A DNA stretch of 64,000 nt from Pararhizobium arenae (GTDB lineage: Bacteria; Pseudomonadota; Alphaproteobacteria; Rhizobiales; Rhizobiaceae): contig NZ_MOOY01000002.1 of assembly GCF_001931685.1 (NCBI RefSeq), forward strand, positions 496,001-560,000, read 5' to 3'. This document shows positions 25,324 to 33,252 of the stretch, piece by piece. Position 1 is the stretch's first letter; the number at the start of each line of letters is the position of its first letter. The position numbers were made by a program, and so were the translations under genes. The notes below the pieces were generated by a model. The model did not search any database. It had not been told where the DNA came from and saw only the letters and a list, made by a program, of their open reading frames with translations.

Positions 25324-25340
25324 TTTCATGGTTTGCTCGA

Positions 25341-25919
25341 TCAGTTGAAGATCAGAGCCAGGCCGGCAAGCGCGGTGATGCCGCCGAGAATGCGGGACAG
25401 AACGCCACCGGCCGAAAGCTTGCCGATGCCGATGCCAAGGCCGATACCGGCAACATGCAGAAGCGCGGTCGCGATAACGAAACCAGCGCCGAAGGGCAGG
25501 GCGCCGGCAGCACCGAGTTCACCGCCATGGGCGTAGCCATGGAAGAGAGCGAAGATGCCGACAACAGCCGCACATGCGGCCGTTTCCATGCGCACCGCCA
25601 TGGCGACCAGCAGGCCGAGCGCGACGATCGACGCGAGGATGGCCGGCTCGACAAAAGGCAGCGAGACGCCGCCAAGCGCCAGCGCGAAGCCGAATGCCAT
25701 TGTGCCGACGAACGCGGAGGGAACCGCCCAGAGGGCGCGGCCCCCGATCTGCGCCGCCCAAAGGCCGACGGCGACCATGACGAGGATATGATCAAGCCCG
25801 GAGAGCGGGTGAGTGAAGCCGGCCATCAAGGAGCCATGTTCGGCGGGATCGAGATGGGCGAAGGCGGGAGCCGAGGAAACCGCGAGGATAGCGGCGGCGA
25901 GAGCAAGACTTTTTTTCAT
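25341..25919 (-). CDS. HupE/UreJ family membrane protein
   Basis: A 192-residue inner-membrane protein with a signal peptide (1-21) and about six helices. The family signature HPLSGLDHIL (about 37-46) and the second His-rich segment ALFHGYAHGGE (about 122-132) are the presumed nickel (or cobalt) ligands. HupE/UreJ proteins pass Ni2+ for hydrogenase or urease, but no such genes are here. Start chosen at 25919, where the signal peptide begins; upstream in-frame sequence to 26015 is not conserved in character. Substrate metal is inferred. Confidence 0.9.
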   Translation of the reverse strand: MKKSLALAAAILAVSSAPAFAHLDPAEHGSLMAGFTHPLSGLDHILVMVAVGLWAAQIGGRALWAVPSAFVGTMAFGFALALGGVSLPFVEPAILASIVALGLLVAMAVRMETAACAAVVGIFALFHGYAHGGELGAAGALPFGAGFVIATALLHVAGIGLGIGIGKLSAGGVLSRILGGITALAGLALIFN

Positions 25920-26157
25920 TGAGTTCCCCACTGACGGGCGGATGCTTGGGAGGCGGACCCGCCGGATGCAAATGCGTGACGCGCTTATCTTATTGTCCGG
26001 CGGATGGCTGTCCATACGGCATTTGCCTTATCCGGGTTCTTTTCCTTAGCTTCAGCTTTACCCTTTCATCGTCAACCGCTTTTGTTGCATTGTTTTCGCA
26101 GTCGAGTCGCCTTATCTGATGGCGGCAGAACAACACGAATTTCGCGGGAGACAGCGG

Positions 26158-26739
26158 ATGAACGAAGACGACGAAGACAAGAAGACGGAACTGCCTTTGG
26201 GCAAGGAGACCGAGGCGAATCTGTTCAAGTCGCGCTCGATCTTTATCTACGGCCCGATCAACCAGGAACTGGCGCAGAAGGTCTGCTCGCAACTCGTGGC
26301 GCTTGCCGCTGCCAGCGACGAAGACATCCGTATCTTCGTCAACTCCCCGGGCGGCCATGTCGAATCCGGCGATTCGATCCATGACATGATCAAGTTCATC
26401 AAGCCGAAGGTCTGGATCATCGGTTCCGGCTGGGTCGCTTCCGCTGGTGCGCTGATCTATGTGGCAGCCCCGAAGGAGCGCCGCATTTGCCTGCCGAACA
26501 CCCGCTTCCTGCTTCATCAACCGTCCGGCGGTACCCGCGGCATGGCCTCGGACATCGAGATCCAGGCGCGTGAAATCATCAAGATGAACGAGCGCCTGAA
26601 CAAGATCTTCGCTGACGCCACCGGCCAGCCGATCGAAAAGATCGCCAAGGATACGGACCGCGACTACTGGCTCTCCGCCGAGGAAGCCAAGGCTTATGGT
26701 CTGGTTTCCCGCATCATCACGTCTTCGGCCGATATCTGA
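26158..26739 (+). CDS. ClpP-like serine protease, orphan paralogue
   Basis: A 193-residue ClpP-family protease. From ATG 26158 (GGGAG seven bases upstream) the catalytic triad is Ser95, His120 and Asp169; the Ser-His (25) and His-Asp (49) spacings equal those of E. coli ClpP. The serine context is [10 protein letters not shown] rather than the usual ASMG. It has a charged, acidic N-terminus instead of a propeptide. No clpX or tig gene lies next to it, unlike the main clpP locus, so it is likely one of the several ClpP copies that rhizobia carry. It may form mixed barrels with other ClpPs. Which Clp ATPase feeds it is unknown. Confidence 0.9.
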   Translation: MNEDDEDKKTELPLGKETEANLFKSRSIFIYGPINQELAQKVCSQLVALAAASDEDIRIFVNSPGGHVESGDSIHDMIKFIKPKVWIIGSGWVASAGALIYVAAPKERRICLPNTRFLLHQPSGGTRGMASDIEIQAREIIKMNERLNKIFADATGQPIEKIAKDTDRDYWLSAEEAKAYGLVSRIITSSADI

Positions 26740-26760
26740 TCGAACGACGCATGATTTCAA

Positions 26761-26793
26761 AAACCCCATCGGCTCGCGCCCGTGGGGTTTTTT
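26761..26793 (+). terminator. Terminator after the ClpP-like gene
   Basis: AAACCCCA (26761-26768) pairs with TGGGGTTT (26783-26790) and runs into TTTTTTC. It abuts the end of the convergent vapC-like gene. Confidence 0.85.
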
Positions 26794-27180
26794 CTATTGC
26801 CGAAGAGCAAGTGGATGGACTGCCAGTGCCCGGTCAATCGTCACAAGCTTCAGGCTTTCGACGGCGCATTGGGCGAGGAGAAGGCGGTCGAAAGGATCGC
26901 GGGTTGGCGGCTCGGGTTCTACATGGCGAAGCGCGTGGTGCTCTGTGATCGGTAGACACGTGATGTTGGCGTTGCGCGCCACCTCGGGAAGTATCTCCGG
27001 GGGAACCGGGATCGGAAGCTTTCCAAGGCGCCACTTGATGGCGATTTCCCATAGGGTCGCAACGCTCAGATAAAGATCGTTTTGCGGAGATCCGAGTTCG
27101 ACCGCGATCCTGGCCGGAAGATGTTGCATCCGTTCCTCGACCATGGCGATAAAGATATGAGTGTCGAGGAGCAGCCGCAT
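26794..27180 (-). CDS. VapC-type PIN-domain toxin
   Basis: A 128-residue PIN nuclease. The expected acidic residues are Asp6 (LLLDTHIF), Glu45 (ATLWEIAIK), Asp95/Asp98 (TRDPFDRLL) and Asp116 (VTIDRAL), which would bind Mg2+/Mn2+ and cut RNA. It overlaps its antitoxin gene by one base, typical of VapBC pairs. It is plasmid-stabilisation-like but sits on a stretch of housekeeping genes. Target RNA is unknown; many VapC toxins cut initiator tRNA or rRNA. Confidence 0.9.
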   Translation of the reverse strand: MRLLLDTHIFIAMVEERMQHLPARIAVELGSPQNDLYLSVATLWEIAIKWRLGKLPIPVPPEILPEVARNANITCLPITEHHALRHVEPEPPTRDPFDRLLLAQCAVESLKLVTIDRALAVHPLALRQ

Positions 27181-27455
27181 TATTTTTCGAGAAAAGGCGG
27201 CAGGGGCGTTATGAGAAAGTCCTCCGGCAAAGGATCATCGAAATCCTCCGAAATCTCACCGAAGATTTGTGTGATACCGTGTTCCTTCTTGAACGCGCGG
27301 AGCCCCTCCCAATCAATCCCGCCCTTCTTTTTCGCGGGAACGAGGTCCATCATCGGCTTGCCGTCGAGGGTAACAGTGATCGTCTCACCGCCATCGACAC
27401 GGCGGGCGAGTTCCAGCAGGCGTTCCTGAGCTTCGCGGATCGGGATCATCGTCAT
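27180..27455 (-). CDS. VapB/Phd-type antitoxin
   Basis: A 91-residue protein with an N-terminal Phd/YefM-like DNA-binding part (MIPIREAQERLLELARRVDGGETITVTLDGKPMMDLVPA) and an acidic, proline-rich C-terminus (EDFDDPLPEDFLITPLPPF) that would wrap the PIN toxin. The start is ATG 27455 (MTMIPI) or the ATG six bases on. A longer frame reaching 27776 covers the leu leader region and is not part of this gene. Confidence 0.85.
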   Translation of the reverse strand: MTMIPIREAQERLLELARRVDGGETITVTLDGKPMMDLVPAKKKGGIDWEGLRAFKKEHGITQIFGEISEDFDDPLPEDFLITPLPPFLEK

Positions 27456-27527
27456 AGGGCTAATGTAGCCGCTTTGCGGTTGCTTCGCAAATCCACTGAG
27501 CGGCCCGTGTTTTTTCAAAACACCTCC

Positions 27528-27556
27528 CTTGCTCCGGAAATCATCCCCGGTTATAC
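27528..27556 (+). promoter_or_regulatory. Probable leuA promoter
   Basis: CTTGCT (27528-27533), 17 bases, TTATAC (27551-27556). The next ATG (27564) is seven bases after the -10, so transcription should start on or next to that A, giving a leaderless leader-peptide message as at trpL. Confidence 0.55.
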
Positions 27557-27563
27557 AGTTTGC

Positions 27564-27683
27564 ATGCAGACCAATGGCGCACAGATCAACGAACAGGCTT
27601 CCCACGTGCATTTTGCCGTGTGTGACCGTGCGTGCGCCTCGCTTCTTCTTCTCGGCCTTATCAGCGGTTGCCGGGTTCTTTGA
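27564..27683 (+). CDS. leuL: Probable leu leader peptide
   Basis: A 39-codon frame starting at the presumed transcription start and ending 158 bases before leuA. Near its end are four consecutive Leu codons (CTT CTT CTT CTC, 27642-27653), then Gly-Leu and a final Leu before TGA: SLLLLGLISGCRVL. The placing of the Leu run just before a strong hairpin is what attenuation by leucyl-tRNA needs. Shorter forms from GTG 27606 or 27618 are possible. There is no Shine-Dalgarno, consistent with leaderless translation. Confidence 0.65.
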   Translation: MQTNGAQINEQASHVHFAVCDRACASLLLLGLISGCRVL

Positions 27684-27726
27684 AGGAGCGCCCGGTGGCC
27701 CAAAGCCCACCGGCCCAAGCTCCTTC
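27682..27726 (+). promoter_or_regulatory. Hairpin downstream of the leu leader peptide
   Basis: GAAGGAGC (27682-27689) pairs with GCTCCTTC (27719-27726), and inside it CCGGTGG (27692-27698) pairs with CCACCGG (27707-27713). It starts at the leader stop codon. A clear U-tract is missing, so whether it ends transcription, pauses it or acts as the antiterminator arm is open. Bases 27727-27841 up to leuA show no further gene. Confidence 0.55.
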
Positions 27727-27841
27727 GCCTCATGAAATCCTTCAAGAAAAGAACCACTAAAGGCAGATTTTGCCATCGCATTGCGACCGATGATCGGTTA
27801 TGGCATGCGGGCAATGCGCCTCCAGACGAAGAGAAGCCGCA

Positions 27842-29548
27842 ATGATCATGAAATCCCATTCCGTCAAGCAGGGCATGCCCGAAGCTTCGATGAAGTATCA
27901 GCCCTATCCGCAGATCAATATTCCCGACCGCACCTGGCCGGGCAAGACCATCACCAAGGCTCCCATCTGGTGTTCGGTCGATTTGCGCGATGGCAACCAG
28001 TCGCTGGTCGATCCCATGGGCCACGACCGCAAGGCCCGTATGTTCCAGTTGCTGCTCGACATGGGCTTCAAGGAAATCGAGATCGGTTTCCCCTCTGCGT
28101 CGCAGACCGACTTCGATTTCGCCCGCTGGTGCGTCGAGGAAGGCAATGTGCCGGATGATGTGTCGCTGCAGGTCCTGGTACAGTGCCGTCCGGAATTGAT
28201 CACCCGCACCTTCGAGGCCCTGCAGGGCGCGAAGAACCCCATCGTGCATTTCTATAACTCGACCAGCGAATTGCAGCGTCGCGTGGTGTTCGGCAAGGAT
28301 GTCGCCGGCATCAAGCAGATCGCCACCGATGCCGCCAAGATGATCACCGACATGGCCGCCAAGGCCGGCGGCGGTTTCCGCTTCGAATATTCGCCGGAAA
28401 GCTTTACCGGCACGGAGCTGGAAGTGGCGCTGGAAATCTGCAACGCGGTCACCGAGATCGTGAAGCCGACGGCGGACAACAAGCTGATCCTCAACCTGCC
28501 GTCCACCGTCGAGATGGCGACGCCGAACATCTATGCCGATCAGATCGAGTGGATGTGCCGCAACCTCGACAATCGTGAAAATCTGATCATCTCGCTGCAC
28601 CCGCATAATGACCGCGGCACCGGCATCGCTGCGACCGAACTCGGCCTGATGGCCGGCGCCGATCGCGTCGAAGGCACCCTGTTCGGCAATGGCGAGCGCA
28701 CAGGCAACGTTGACGTTGTCACCTTGGCCCTGAATATGTTTACGCAAGGGGTCGATCCGGAACTGGATTGCTCTGATATCGAGCGCATCAAGCAGGTCTA
28801 CGAATATTCAAACCAGATGGTTATCCCCGAGCGCCATCCTTACGTCGGCGAACTGGTCTACACGGCCTTCTCCGGCTCGCATCAGGACGCGATCAACAAG
28901 GGTATGAAGGCGATCAAGGTCGCCAACAAGCCGCAGTGGGAAGTGCCTTATCTGCCGATCGATCCGCGCGACGTCGGCCGCAGCTACGAGGCGATCATCC
29001 GCATCAACTCGCAGTCCGGCAAGGGCGGCATCGCCTATATCCTGCAGGAAGATTACGGCATCAACCTGCCGCGCAACCTGCAGGTCGAGTTCCGCGAGGA
29101 CATCCAGCGCATTACCGACGAGGGCGGCAAGGAGCTGCCGTCGAAGGCGATCCATGCCCGCTTCATCGAGCGTTACGTGGATCAGCCGGGCGCCCGCATC
29201 AAGTTCGTCGATCACCACACCTATCCGGTCGGCGAGCACAAGGGCACGCGGGTCGTCGCGGCGGAGATCACGGACAACGGCGAGACGAAGCGCATCGAAG
29301 GCAAGGGCACCGGCCCGATCGACGGCTTCATCAATGCCCTGTCGATCTATCTCGGTGTTGATCTGTCGGTCGCGGATTACTCCGAACACTCGCTCCAGCA
29401 CGGCTCGAATGCCGCTGCTATCGCCTATGTCGAAATGGAGCATGCGGGCGGCAAACTGTTTGGCGTCGGCATCAACACCAACATCGTCGCCGCGTCGCTG
29501 GAAGCGATCGTGTCTGCTGCGAACCGGGTTCTCGAAAACCGTAATTGA
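27842..29548 (+). CDS. leuA: 2-isopropylmalate synthase
   Basis: A 568-residue enzyme condensing acetyl-CoA with 2-oxoisovalerate, the first committed step of leucine synthesis. It is the long LeuA type 2 form: TIM-barrel catalytic domain (about 30-330) with CSVDLRDGNQSLVDPM and the metal-binding HPHNDRGTG, then linker and a C-terminal allosteric leucine-binding domain (about 430-560). ATG 27842 follows GAAGAGAAG. It stands alone behind the leucine leader and ends at a strong terminator; leuCDB are elsewhere. Confidence 0.96.
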   Translation: MIMKSHSVKQGMPEASMKYQPYPQINIPDRTWPGKTITKAPIWCSVDLRDGNQSLVDPMGHDRKARMFQLLLDMGFKEIEIGFPSASQTDFDFARWCVEEGNVPDDVSLQVLVQCRPELITRTFEALQGAKNPIVHFYNSTSELQRRVVFGKDVAGIKQIATDAAKMITDMAAKAGGGFRFEYSPESFTGTELEVALEICNAVTEIVKPTADNKLILNLPSTVEMATPNIYADQIEWMCRNLDNRENLIISLHPHNDRGTGIAATELGLMAGADRVEGTLFGNGERTGNVDVVTLALNMFTQGVDPELDCSDIERIKQVYEYSNQMVIPERHPYVGELVYTAFSGSHQDAINKGMKAIKVANKPQWEVPYLPIDPRDVGRSYEAIIRINSQSGKGGIAYILQEDYGINLPRNLQVEFREDIQRITDEGGKELPSKAIHARFIERYVDQPGARIKFVDHHTYPVGEHKGTRVVAAEITDNGETKRIEGKGTGPIDGFINALSIYLGVDLSVADYSEHSLQHGSNAAAIAYVEMEHAGGKLFGVGINTNIVAASLEAIVSAANRVLENRN

Positions 29549-29570
29549 TCGACAGAAATTGCATTTGAAC

Positions 29571-29608
29571 GGGAGGGCCGCGAGTTCATCACGGCCCTCC
29601 CATTTTTT
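29571..29608 (+). terminator. Terminator after leuA
   Basis: GGGAGGGCCG (29571-29580) pairs perfectly with CGGCCCTCCC (29592-29601), followed by ATTTTTT. Bases 29609-29700 up to the lysin gene show nothing notable. Confidence 0.92.
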
Positions 29609-29700
29609 GATGCGGCCGCCGCCTGGGAAGCGGAGGCGCCGGTCCTATGAGCAAAAGCGCTCTGACAAACTCGGCTTTGGCGAATGCCGGAGGATTGTTT

Positions 29701-31164
29701 TCAAAGCCGCGCTGCCTGAACATGCATCCAGTCGAAATCCTTCGCCCTGCCGAGGCTCAGCCAGCCCTCTTCCTCCCAGAACTCCCAGAATTTTTGCGCG
29801 TCTTTTTTCGCTAGCCTCGCATGCAGATGGCTCCATTTGAGCTGATTGCGCGCCGGGTCGAAATCGATGGCGATGGCCCAGGAATGCATGGACCAGGAGG
29901 TGCCACCCTTCATCTTCCGGCAATTGTAGCAACCGCCGAACAGGTCGACGCCAATCTCCTGGATGCCGGCCTGACCGTAGTGCTTCCAGACCTTGTCGAA
30001 GACCCGTGCGGCGCTGTCGTGCACCTTCTCATGGATCATGAAACCGCTGACGTCCTTGTCGAGATCCCAGGCGATCTTCATCTTGAAGGGCAGCTCCAGG
30101 CGTTTCATCGGAACATTGCAATGGGGGCCAAAGAAGCTGGAAACATCGCGCTGCCGCGGCCAGGTATTGTTGATCGCCGGTATCGGCGGGTTGTTGGCGG
30201 CTTCGTCATTGATGTCGTCGCGCCAGGTTTCCTGCGGTTGCCCGGCCTTGATCCTGTTGAAAGCCTCGAATGCGGCGCGCGTCTGCTGGCCATAGAGGCC
30301 ATCGATGCGGCCGGTATCGATGGCCAGATTCTTGCACAACAACTGGCCGAGCGCGATCTTGCGGCGGGTGACCGACCAGGCCTGCCATCCGGTGGAAATA
30401 TCGGCGCTGCGCTGCTGTAACAAGGCATTCAGGCCGGCAACTGATTTTTCGCCGAACATGCCGTCGATGCCGGCCTTGTAGAGGCCTGCTGCCTCAAGTC
30501 CGCGCTGCAGGTCTTCATCGCTGATGGTCGATTGCATCAGACTGGTTTTGGGCGTCGCCTCGACCGCGCCGTTGGCGTCAGCCGAGCCGCCGTTTACCAC
30601 GACGCCCCCGCTGGAACCGCCATCGAACGTCCAGTTTACCGAGTAAGGCTTGAGGGCGGCTGTCATCACCTTGTTGAGTCTGTTTCGCCAGCCGTTGATG
30701 AAGTGCGGAGCATCCTCATGGCCGAGATAACGCTTCTTGCGCGCCTCCGCGAGTTCCATTGCAAGCGCGACCGCTTTTTCATCGGAGTTCGCCTGGGCAG
30801 AGACGGCAGCGATATCCTGATCGCTCAGTGAGCCGGTGGTCGTGAGGCCGACGGCCGCCTGCAGAAAACGGGTCATGCCGGCTACACCATGGTTGACTGC
30901 GCCGTCCATCACGACGAAATCCACGGGTCTTGGAAGTTTGTCTCCCCTGATCTTGCCCCAATAGCGCGCCCGATAGATTTCGATGGCTTCGGCGACGGTC
31001 ATTGCCTTCACTTCGGCCGGCGTGACGCTCGCAGCACCCCGCCATGCCGCGAGGTCCGTGTGGGTGATGCCGAAATTCGTCGGCCCGCCATTGTCCAGGG
31101 GATTGTTGACGTAACCACCCTCGCATTCGAGCACAGTGGTCATGATGTCTGCAAAGCGATCCAT
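29701..31164 (-). CDS. Fused cell-wall lysin: GH108 muramidase, peptidoglycan-binding part, M15 peptidase
   Basis: A 487-residue protein with three parts. Residues 1 to about 175 are a GH108 lysozyme-like domain with catalytic Glu15 (ECEGGY) and GGPTNFGIT. Residues about 215-310 hold two peptidoglycan-binding-like repeats (GLYKAGIDGMFGEKSVAGLNALL and IDGLYGQQTRAAFEAFN). Residues about 340-487 are an M15-type zinc peptidase with ligands His427, Asp434 and His481 (SMHSWAIAIDFD, DWMHVQ). It could thus cut both glycan and peptide links. No signal peptide is visible, as in phage endolysins that need a holin. AGGAGG before ATG 31164 is near ideal. No phage structural genes are nearby; it may be domesticated. 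A small hydrophobic-start ORF lies directly upstream. Confidence 0.88.
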   Translation of the reverse strand: MDRFADIMTTVLECEGGYVNNPLDNGGPTNFGITHTDLAAWRGAASVTPAEVKAMTVAEAIEIYRARYWGKIRGDKLPRPVDFVVMDGAVNHGVAGMTRFLQAAVGLTTTGSLSDQDIAAVSAQANSDEKAVALAMELAEARKKRYLGHEDAPHFINGWRNRLNKVMTAALKPYSVNWTFDGGSSGGVVVNGGSADANGAVEATPKTSLMQSTISDEDLQRGLEAAGLYKAGIDGMFGEKSVAGLNALLQQRSADISTGWQAWSVTRRKIALGQLLCKNLAIDTGRIDGLYGQQTRAAFEAFNRIKAGQPQETWRDDINDEAANNPPIPAINNTWPRQRDVSSFFGPHCNVPMKRLELPFKMKIAWDLDKDVSGFMIHEKVHDSAARVFDKVWKHYGQAGIQEIGVDLFGGCYNCRKMKGGTSWSMHSWAIAIDFDPARNQLKWSHLHARLAKKDAQKFWEFWEEEGWLSLGRAKDFDWMHVQAARL

Positions 31165-31173
31165 GCGTGCCTC

Positions 31174-31479
31174 CTAGGGGTTTGTTCTCATGAGAACGAT
31201 GTCGGGTTGTTGTGTTGCTGTTTCCAAAGCCGCTCCGGACAGCTTCAGCATCGTGTCGCTGACGAATTTCAAGCTGCGCATCATGGCGCCATTTGCGACG
31301 CCGGGGATCTTCGCGGTATCGCCTAACTGAAAATTCCGGGATTGCTTTCGCATGGCCCATAGCGGCGTAAAATCGCGGAAATGGGCGGGCATCGGCGCAC
31401 GGGCCTTCTCCAGCCTGGAATGCGTCCCCGGCAGGATGACGGCGAAGAACAGGGTTGGCAGAAGAATCATAGAAGTCAT
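31174..31479 (-). CDS. Small hypothetical protein upstream of the lysin
   Basis: A possible 101-residue product starting MTSMILLPTLFFAVILPG (a hydrophobic N-terminal segment) followed by a basic, hydrophilic remainder. The stop lies nine bases before the lysin start, so an operon is plausible. I recognise no family. The ribosome site is weak and codon use is less GC-biased at third positions than in neighbours, so it could be spurious. A holin- or spanin-like role is only suggested by position. Bases 31480-31700 hold nothing else visible. Confidence 0.35.
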   Translation of the reverse strand: MTSMILLPTLFFAVILPGTHSRLEKARAPMPAHFRDFTPLWAMRKQSRNFQLGDTAKIPGVANGAMMRSLKFVSDTMLKLSGAALETATQQPDIVLMRTNP

Positions 31480-31700
31480 CGGCAAGGCCCCGCCGGGAGA
31501 CAATCAGATCGTGAGCGAATGCATAGAAATTGGTTTTATGAAAAGCGTGGGCAGCGCATCCCCAGCGCTGCAATGCAGAGCTATTCTAACTCTGGATTGT
31601 GATTTTCAATTTAAAGCAGAAAATTTCGCGTGAGTCGATACTAAAGTAGCGACGCCGCATCCAATGCTGCGCTCCGGACCTTGCCTGCATTTGGCGGAAA

Positions 31701-32534
31701 TCAGCCGATCAGACCGGCGACACGCTCGGCGAGCTTCTGGAGGTTGGCCTTCGCGGACGACCCGACGACGACATAGGATGCACCGGCCTTCTGCCACGAG
31801 ATCATAGCCAGATCATCGCGAATGCTTTCAACCGGCGCGCTATCGGAGCTGCCCGGTTTGCTCTTCAGGAAACAGATGGCGACGATCTCGCCTTCGCCGG
31901 ACTTGTACATGAGTTGCGCAACGGGCTTGCCGGCAGCCACCAGCAGGCGGGCGCCCTGGAACGTCAGGCCCTCGGTTTCGAGGTCCGGAACCTGGAAACC
32001 GACGCCGACACTTTCGGCCAGCCAGGACCTGATGGCATTTTCTTCGGTTGCCGGAACTTCGACGAGGTGCTTGTCCTGCCGGGCGTAGATGCGGTGATAG
32101 TCGGCGATATCGTCGAGCCATGTCGGGGCGGCGACGGCGGCAGCCGGCAGCAGCGGGTCGTTGCTTGCCTTACCGATGATAAAACCGGTCGAGCCGCCGA
32201 CAAGCAGCAGCACAAGGGAGGCGGCGAGGGCACGCGGCCAGAGCTTGAGGCGATTGTTCCGCGGTTGCGCCGGGGCGATCCTGTCGTTGCGCTGCACGGC
32301 GCCGGGGCCCTGCTTGATCTGCCGGACCAACGAAAGCGGAACGGGATCGTGCAGAAATTCCTCGAAGGCACTGTTGCCGAAATTGTTGCCGGCTTTCAGC
32401 ATTTCCAGCAGCAATCGCGCTTCGTCGTCACTGTTGACGAGATGCTCCAGTTCGCGCCGTTCAACGTCGCTGACTTCCCCGTCGATATAGGCTGACAACC
32501 GGACTTCGAGCGCAAGGCCCTTCGTGTTTTGCAA
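31701..32534 (-). CDS. Transmembrane anti-sigma factor
   Basis: A 277-residue protein: N-terminal anti-sigma segment (LSAYIDGEVSDVERRELEHLVNSD, about 13-36), one transmembrane helix at about 101-121 and a C-terminal, probably periplasmic sensor part of about 150 residues. It should hold the ECF sigma factor encoded three bases upstream at the membrane until a signal releases it. There is no zinc HxxxCxxC motif, so a redox ZAS-type sensor is unlikely. The start is TTG at 32534 with AGGAGG about nine bases upstream; no ATG fits better. Confidence 0.85.
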   Translation of the reverse strand: MQNTKGLALEVRLSAYIDGEVSDVERRELEHLVNSDDEARLLLEMLKAGNNFGNSAFEEFLHDPVPLSLVRQIKQGPGAVQRNDRIAPAQPRNNRLKLWPRALAASLVLLLVGGSTGFIIGKASNDPLLPAAAVAAPTWLDDIADYHRIYARQDKHLVEVPATEENAIRSWLAESVGVGFQVPDLETEGLTFQGARLLVAAGKPVAQLMYKSGEGEIVAICFLKSKPGSSDSAPVESIRDDLAMISWQKAGASYVVVGSSAKANLQKLAERVAGLIG

Positions 32535-32537
32535 CGC

Positions 32538-33056
32538 TCAGGCCCTCCTTTCCGATGTTTCGGTGATCATCGCGGCCAGCCGCATGCGCGCCGTGGACAG
32601 TCGGCTCATCACGGTCCCGATCGGAATCTTCAGGATTTCGGCGGCTTCCTTGTAGCTGTGACCTTCGACGTTCACGAGAACGAAAACGCTGGCGAGGCCT
32701 TCGGGCATAGACAGGATCAGCTTGTGCAACTGGTTTGCGTAAACGAGCTTTTCGCCGGACGCTTCAATCGAAAGCTCGTTCTGGTCGTGCGCATCGACGG
32801 TGCCCGCACCGGCGCGCACTTTCCGTTTCCTGATTTCATCGACCCAGAGGTTGCGCGTCATTGCATAGATCCAGCTTTCCAGCCGTCCTTCGCCGTTCCA
32901 GAGGTGGTTGCGAGAGATCGCGCGCTCACAGACTTCCTGAACGAGGTCATCGGCGTCCGCGGCGTTGCGCGTCAATGTCAGCGCAAAACGGCGCAACTTG
33001 GGCAGCATGCTGACCAAGTCCCGACGAAATTCGGTAACATCTACCGCTGGGCGCAT
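32538..33056 (-). CDS. ECF-family RNA polymerase sigma factor
   Basis: A 172-residue group IV sigma factor. Region 2 (about 12-85) contains DADDLVQEVCERA and the -10-binding LESWIYAMTRNLWVDEIRKRK; region 4 (about 118-168) contains GLASVFVLVNVEGHSYKEAAEILKIPIGTVMSRLSTAR with its helix-turn-helix. It is paired with the membrane anti-sigma factor directly downstream. The stimulus is unknown. An inverted repeat lies just upstream of the start. The pair probably controls its own promoter, as most ECF systems do. Confidence 0.92.
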   Translation of the reverse strand: MRPAVDVTEFRRDLVSMLPKLRRFALTLTRNAADADDLVQEVCERAISRNHLWNGEGRLESWIYAMTRNLWVDEIRKRKVRAGAGTVDAHDQNELSIEASGEKLVYANQLHKLILSMPEGLASVFVLVNVEGHSYKEAAEILKIPIGTVMSRLSTARMRLAAMITETSERRA

Positions 33057-33078
33057 TGTTCTTCCGATGAAACGTTTG

Positions 33079-33103
33079 CGACCGGCCTATTATTCGCCGG
33101 TCG
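33079..33103. promoter_or_regulatory. Inverted repeat upstream of the ECF sigma gene
   Basis: CGACCGGC (33079-33086) and GCCGGTCG (33096-33103) form a perfect 8-bp inverted repeat with a nine-base AT-rich centre, 23 bases upstream of the sigma start codon. It could be an operator or a 5' leader hairpin. I could not identify the sigma-specific promoter. Confidence 0.4.
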
Positions 33104-33198
33104 ATTTAGACGCCTGCTGATATGAAACACTTGGCCAATGATCTGCAAGCCGCCCAATGCCGCCGATCACATATTTTGCCGATTTTCCTGCTCCGGCC

Positions 33199-33233
33199 TC
33201 TGCGCCACGCCAAAAATTACGGCATGGCGCAGA
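33199..33233. terminator. Hairpin between the TPR-repeat gene and the sigma gene
   Basis: TCTGCGCCA (33199-33207) pairs with TGGCGCAGA (33225-33233), with extra inner pairing. It is 20 bases beyond the stop codon of the TPR-repeat gene (minus strand), so a terminator is likely even though no long U-tract follows. Confidence 0.45.
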
Positions 33234-33252
33234 AGGACTGGAAATCCGCCGA

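Noticed and set aside
25990-26769. 259-codon minus-strand frame opposite the ClpP-like gene
   Set aside because: Shadow of a protease with intact catalytic triad spacing.
27456-27776. N-terminal extension of the VapB-like antitoxin frame
   Set aside because: It overlaps the leu leader and hairpin on the other strand; such translations appear as spurious proteins next to leuA. The antitoxin begins at 27455.
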